DNA from: Petrosia ficiformis
Taxonomy: Eukaryota > Porifera > Demospongiae > Haplosclerida > Petrosiidae
Direction of reading: 5' to 3'
NCBI GenBank assembly: GCA_947044365.1
Contig: OX345649.1
Location: forward strand, 2,102,430-2,166,429
Length of the DNA stretch: 64,000 nucleotides
This document shows positions 63,001 to 64,000 of the stretch, one piece after another. Below the pieces are notes generated by a model. It saw nothing but the letters and a program-made list of their open reading frames with translations, did no database searches and was not told the DNA's origin. Both the position numbers and the translations under genes were made by a program. Each line of letters begins with the position of its first letter. The stretch's first letter is position 1.

Positions 63001-63780
63001 ATCACATTGATCACATGACTAAACAGACTACTATAAAAATGCTTTATTAGTTTATAAATTGTATACTCATTCTTTTTTATGTTCCACTGTGGTGCTACAA
63101 GGATTTACATTGTACTATTAGGCCGGGTTCACAAAATGACACAAAGCCTTGCATTGCATCCATTCTGTTGTGATAAGATTCTGCAAACTAATAATTGTTT
63201 CAACACAATGAAACTGATGCAAAGATAGAATCAGATCCTATCCTTGTGTTGCGTTGTGTTTGACAGTGTTGAAGGAAGCATATTGTGTTTACAATACAAT
63301 GTATTGACATGACGCAAGGCCTTGCATCATTATGTGAACCAGCCTTTAGAAGTCCACTTGTTGTGATTATAATTTACTTTTGAATGACAGGTCCATAAAG
63401 AATTCCGACAATCCTTCCAAAAACATGAAGTCTTCTCATTAATACTTCTTCATTTTCAGTACCATCACCATTGACTGCAACAAATACATGAGTTCGAAAC
63501 TATAGTAAAAGTTTAAAACAAGAAAATAGTTGTTACATTGTATTTAAACATATTTGGATAGTTATGCAGTACATGTATATTTATATACTAGTTGAGTTTT
63601 TAATTAACAGTAATACTTGATAGTGGAGGCATGTGGGTACATGAAAGCAAGTGCACACACACACAAACATACACTTGGTATTTAAGTGTGTCAACATTAA
63701 TTAACCTTTCTGAAAACAAATATGAAATCATCATCTGCAGTAACTGATATGAGTGGCTTTTTGAGAGAATTTAAAACATC
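48095..63780 (-). CDS. HPS1: Hermansky-Pudlak syndrome 1 protein, BLOC-3 subunit (5' end beyond window)
   Basis: Twenty exons giving 665 residues to the stop (human about 700): 63780-63706, 63499-63378, 62870-62762, 61151-61063, 60365-60199, 59698-59598, 59057-58926, 57861-57826, 57527-57396, 56213-56133, 55755-55631, 54845-54812, 54605-54481, 54014-53942, 52413-52341, 51967-51894, 51167-51099, 50153-50028, 48402-48320, 48266-48095. HPS1 pairs with HPS4 to form BLOC-3, the guanine-nucleotide exchange factor for Rab32/38 in biogenesis of lysosome-related organelles. Matches: N-terminal longin-like region 'FVAVNGDGTENEE', central 'PHTLHCLEVYPQ', 'MVHFAFVDR', 'QRYLTNGYTS', 'LCGNFYKDIMGG' and the C-terminal helix. 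The middle (exons 59698-57396) is a low-complexity linker rich in Asp, Glu, Pro and Thr. All junctions keep phase. About 75 N-terminal residues are missing to the right. The gene looks intact although its introns are full of repeats. Confidence 0.93.
49027..49407. mobile_element. 381-base element with CCAGGGTTCGAATTTA inverted ends
   Basis: The left end CCAGGGTTCGAATTTA and right end TAAATTCGAACCCTGG are perfectly inverted over 16 bases. Further inside, 'CCACTTGTCC' is mirrored by 'GGACAAGTGG', and 'GGACAAG' recurs several times. Flanks AATCAT / AATCGT may be a one-mismatch 6-base duplication. HPS1 intron. Confidence 0.8.
49558..49632. repeat. Degenerate fragment of the ATCCCTATGATTGCTTT family
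   Basis: 'TTTATTATGGTCTGCAGGGT' followed by 'GCTTGTGTCACATAATTATA' resembles the reversed end of the family. HPS1 intron. Confidence 0.55.
50568..50950 (+). repeat. Minisatellite, unit 'CAATATCCCACCAGGGCCAA...', about nine copies
   Basis: The core CAATATCCCACCAGGGCCAA followed by CCTATTG recurs nine times. Most copies continue with TTTTGCCACACTATGTATATATA, one class adds GTATGTA, and two copies are short. The order short-long-long(GTATG)-long is repeated, so the array grew by duplication of a block of several units. HPS1 intron. Confidence 0.95.
51247..51453. mobile_element. 207-base MITE with GGGATATTTTCGTG ends
   Basis: Left end 'TATAGCGGGATATTTTCGTG'; the reverse complement of the right end reads 'GTATAGGGGATATTTTCGTG'. 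The middle contains 'TTTTCGCAGGTCAAAATTTT'. HPS1 intron. Related wording near 8150-8350 hints at another degraded copy. Confidence 0.75.
52691..52737. repeat. Fragment of the ATCCCTATGATTGCTTT family
   Basis: 'GCAGGGCCATCCCTATGATT' is identical to the end at 35684. HPS1 intron. Confidence 0.65.
53455..53762. repeat. Composite repeat: GATAACTTTAAAAC unit, CA run and reversed terminal fragment
   Basis: 'GATCCTTGTATAATTTGAAG' and 'CGATAACTTTAAAAC' recur near 60550-60610. A CA run (53599-53622) and 'CGCTTCGTGGCGAGGG' follow. 53690-53762 is a reversed 5' end of the ATCCCTATGATTGCTTT family ('GCAATCATAGGGATTC'). Confidence 0.6.
56477..57204. mobile_element. 728-base non-autonomous Mutator-type element with 9-base duplication
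   Basis: Flanked by the perfect 9-base repeat AATAGTAAC (56468-56476 and 57205-57213). Inverted ends start AGGAGCTTA and share 'AAGGAGCGT' and, further in, 'CTGTTGTCGAATCACAC' (right end as its complement). A 9-base duplication with long inverted ends is the Mutator (MULE) pattern. No transposase frame is present. The left end is unusually GC-rich ('GCGCTGCAAAGCGGCGCG') for this window. HPS1 intron between the 56133-56213 and 57396-57527 exons. Confidence 0.88.
61340..61710 (+). mobile_element. ATCCCTATGATTGCTTT-family element, near full copy
   Basis: Starts 'ACAAGATATATGGAGAAAAA', then 'CACTATGATTGCTTTGTGG'. Ends 'GGCAATCATAGGG', then 'GGCCCTGCGGGCCATAA', a small GC-rich hairpin. The ends form an inverted repeat of about 17 bases. 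The interior shares 'TAGAGCTTGAGCG' and 'CCTATTAATTGACC' with 62053-62516. HPS1 intron. Confidence 0.8.
62053..62516 (+). mobile_element. ATCCCTATGATTGCTTT-family element, full copy
   Basis: The inverted ends 'CATCCCTATGATTGCTTT' and 'GAAAGCAATCATAGGGATG' are near perfect, and it finishes with the hairpin GGCCCTACGGGCC. Fragments of either end are scattered at 2006, 35684, 49558, 52691 and 53690, making this the most frequent family in the window. HPS1 intron, in tandem with 61340-61710. No coding capacity. Confidence 0.85.
63118..63350. mobile_element. About 232-base MITE with GGTTCACA ends
   Basis: Left 'TTAGGCCGGGTTCACA' and right complement 'TAAAGGCTGGTTCACA' continue as 'AATGA..CAA.GCCTTGC' for about 35 bases of inverted repeat. 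'CCTTGCATTGCAT'-type direct repeats occur inside. HPS1 intron. Confidence 0.75.
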
Positions 63781-63814
63781 CTAAATAGAAATGAAGAAAA
63801 CAAATACATGTATA

Positions 63815-64000
63815 ACAAGATATATAGAGAAAAAGTATCCCTATGACTGCTTTGTGGTGTCCATCATTCAGTAATCACGGCTAACTTTATAATGCCTGAA
63901 ACACATCAGCCTATTATAGTTATTATTTTGATTGTCTACTCTGTTTACCTTTAAAGAACCTTGTAGAACTTGTAGAATATATTTCAGGTAGAATAGCTAG
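63815..64000 (+). mobile_element. ATCCCTATGATTGCTTT-family element, cut by window end
   Basis: 'ACAAGATATATAGAG ... TATCCCTATGACTGCTTTG' and the interior up to 'ATATTTCAGGTAGAATAGCTA' follow the copies at 61340 and 62053. The right part lies outside the window. Confidence 0.8.

Overview
This is a metazoan nuclear window. It is AT-rich, with many short introns (most 47 to a few hundred bases), dense small terminal-inverted-repeat elements, and the palindrome TACATGTA recurring throughout. The gene content (Integrator subunit 7, HPS1, a class C GPCR and tandem EMI/EGF/fibronectin-III receptors) together with the base composition points to an early-branching animal. A demosponge is the best guess; the taxon is inference, the rest was read from spliced reading frames.

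Layout, left to right: (1) 99-1850 (+): 3' end of a secreted or adhesion gene (VWA7-like beta-sandwich region, one FN3 domain, short Cys-rich C-terminus). (2) 3997-18356 (+): complete 27-exon INTS7 (about 1019 aa), whose introns carry several mobile elements. (3) 37729-19035 (-): three head-to-tail paralogues, called A, C and B in transcription order. Each has signal peptide, EMI-like domain, EGF, usually a calcium-binding EGF, four FN3 domains, an unrecognised juxtamembrane module, a transmembrane helix and a short divergent tail. Only about 150-165 bases separate consecutive copies. (4) 38901-38431 (-): intronless MEAF6. (5) 43605-39067 (-): four-exon MRPS33. (6) 44310-45977 (+): intronless 555-codon frame with features of the SLF2/FAM178 family. 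(7) 47828-46206 (-): small class C GPCR with a very short ectodomain and a break in frame. (8) 63780-48095 (-): 20 exons of HPS1 (BLOC-3 subunit), with the 5' exon(s) beyond the right edge.

INTS7, MEAF6, MRPS33, HPS1 and probably the SLF2-like gene are housekeeping genes (snRNA processing, histone acetylation, mitochondrial translation, lysosome-related organelles, genome maintenance). They show no functional link to one another. The interesting part is the receptor trio. Its exon lengths and phases are almost identical between copies, yet the ectodomain sequence and cytoplasmic tails differ strongly. That is what a locally expanding cell-surface recognition or adhesion family looks like. Copies A and B also share a TCACGTGA-containing block just upstream of their start codons.

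The rest is repeat-rich intron and spacer. I could define a three-copy hAT-type MITE family with 8-base target duplications, a 728-base Mutator-type element with a perfect 9-base duplication, an element flanked by TTAA, six other foldback elements, a roughly 370-460-base dispersed family ending in ATCCCTATGATTGCTTT, several minisatellites and many microsatellites. I saw no tRNA, rRNA or CRISPR.
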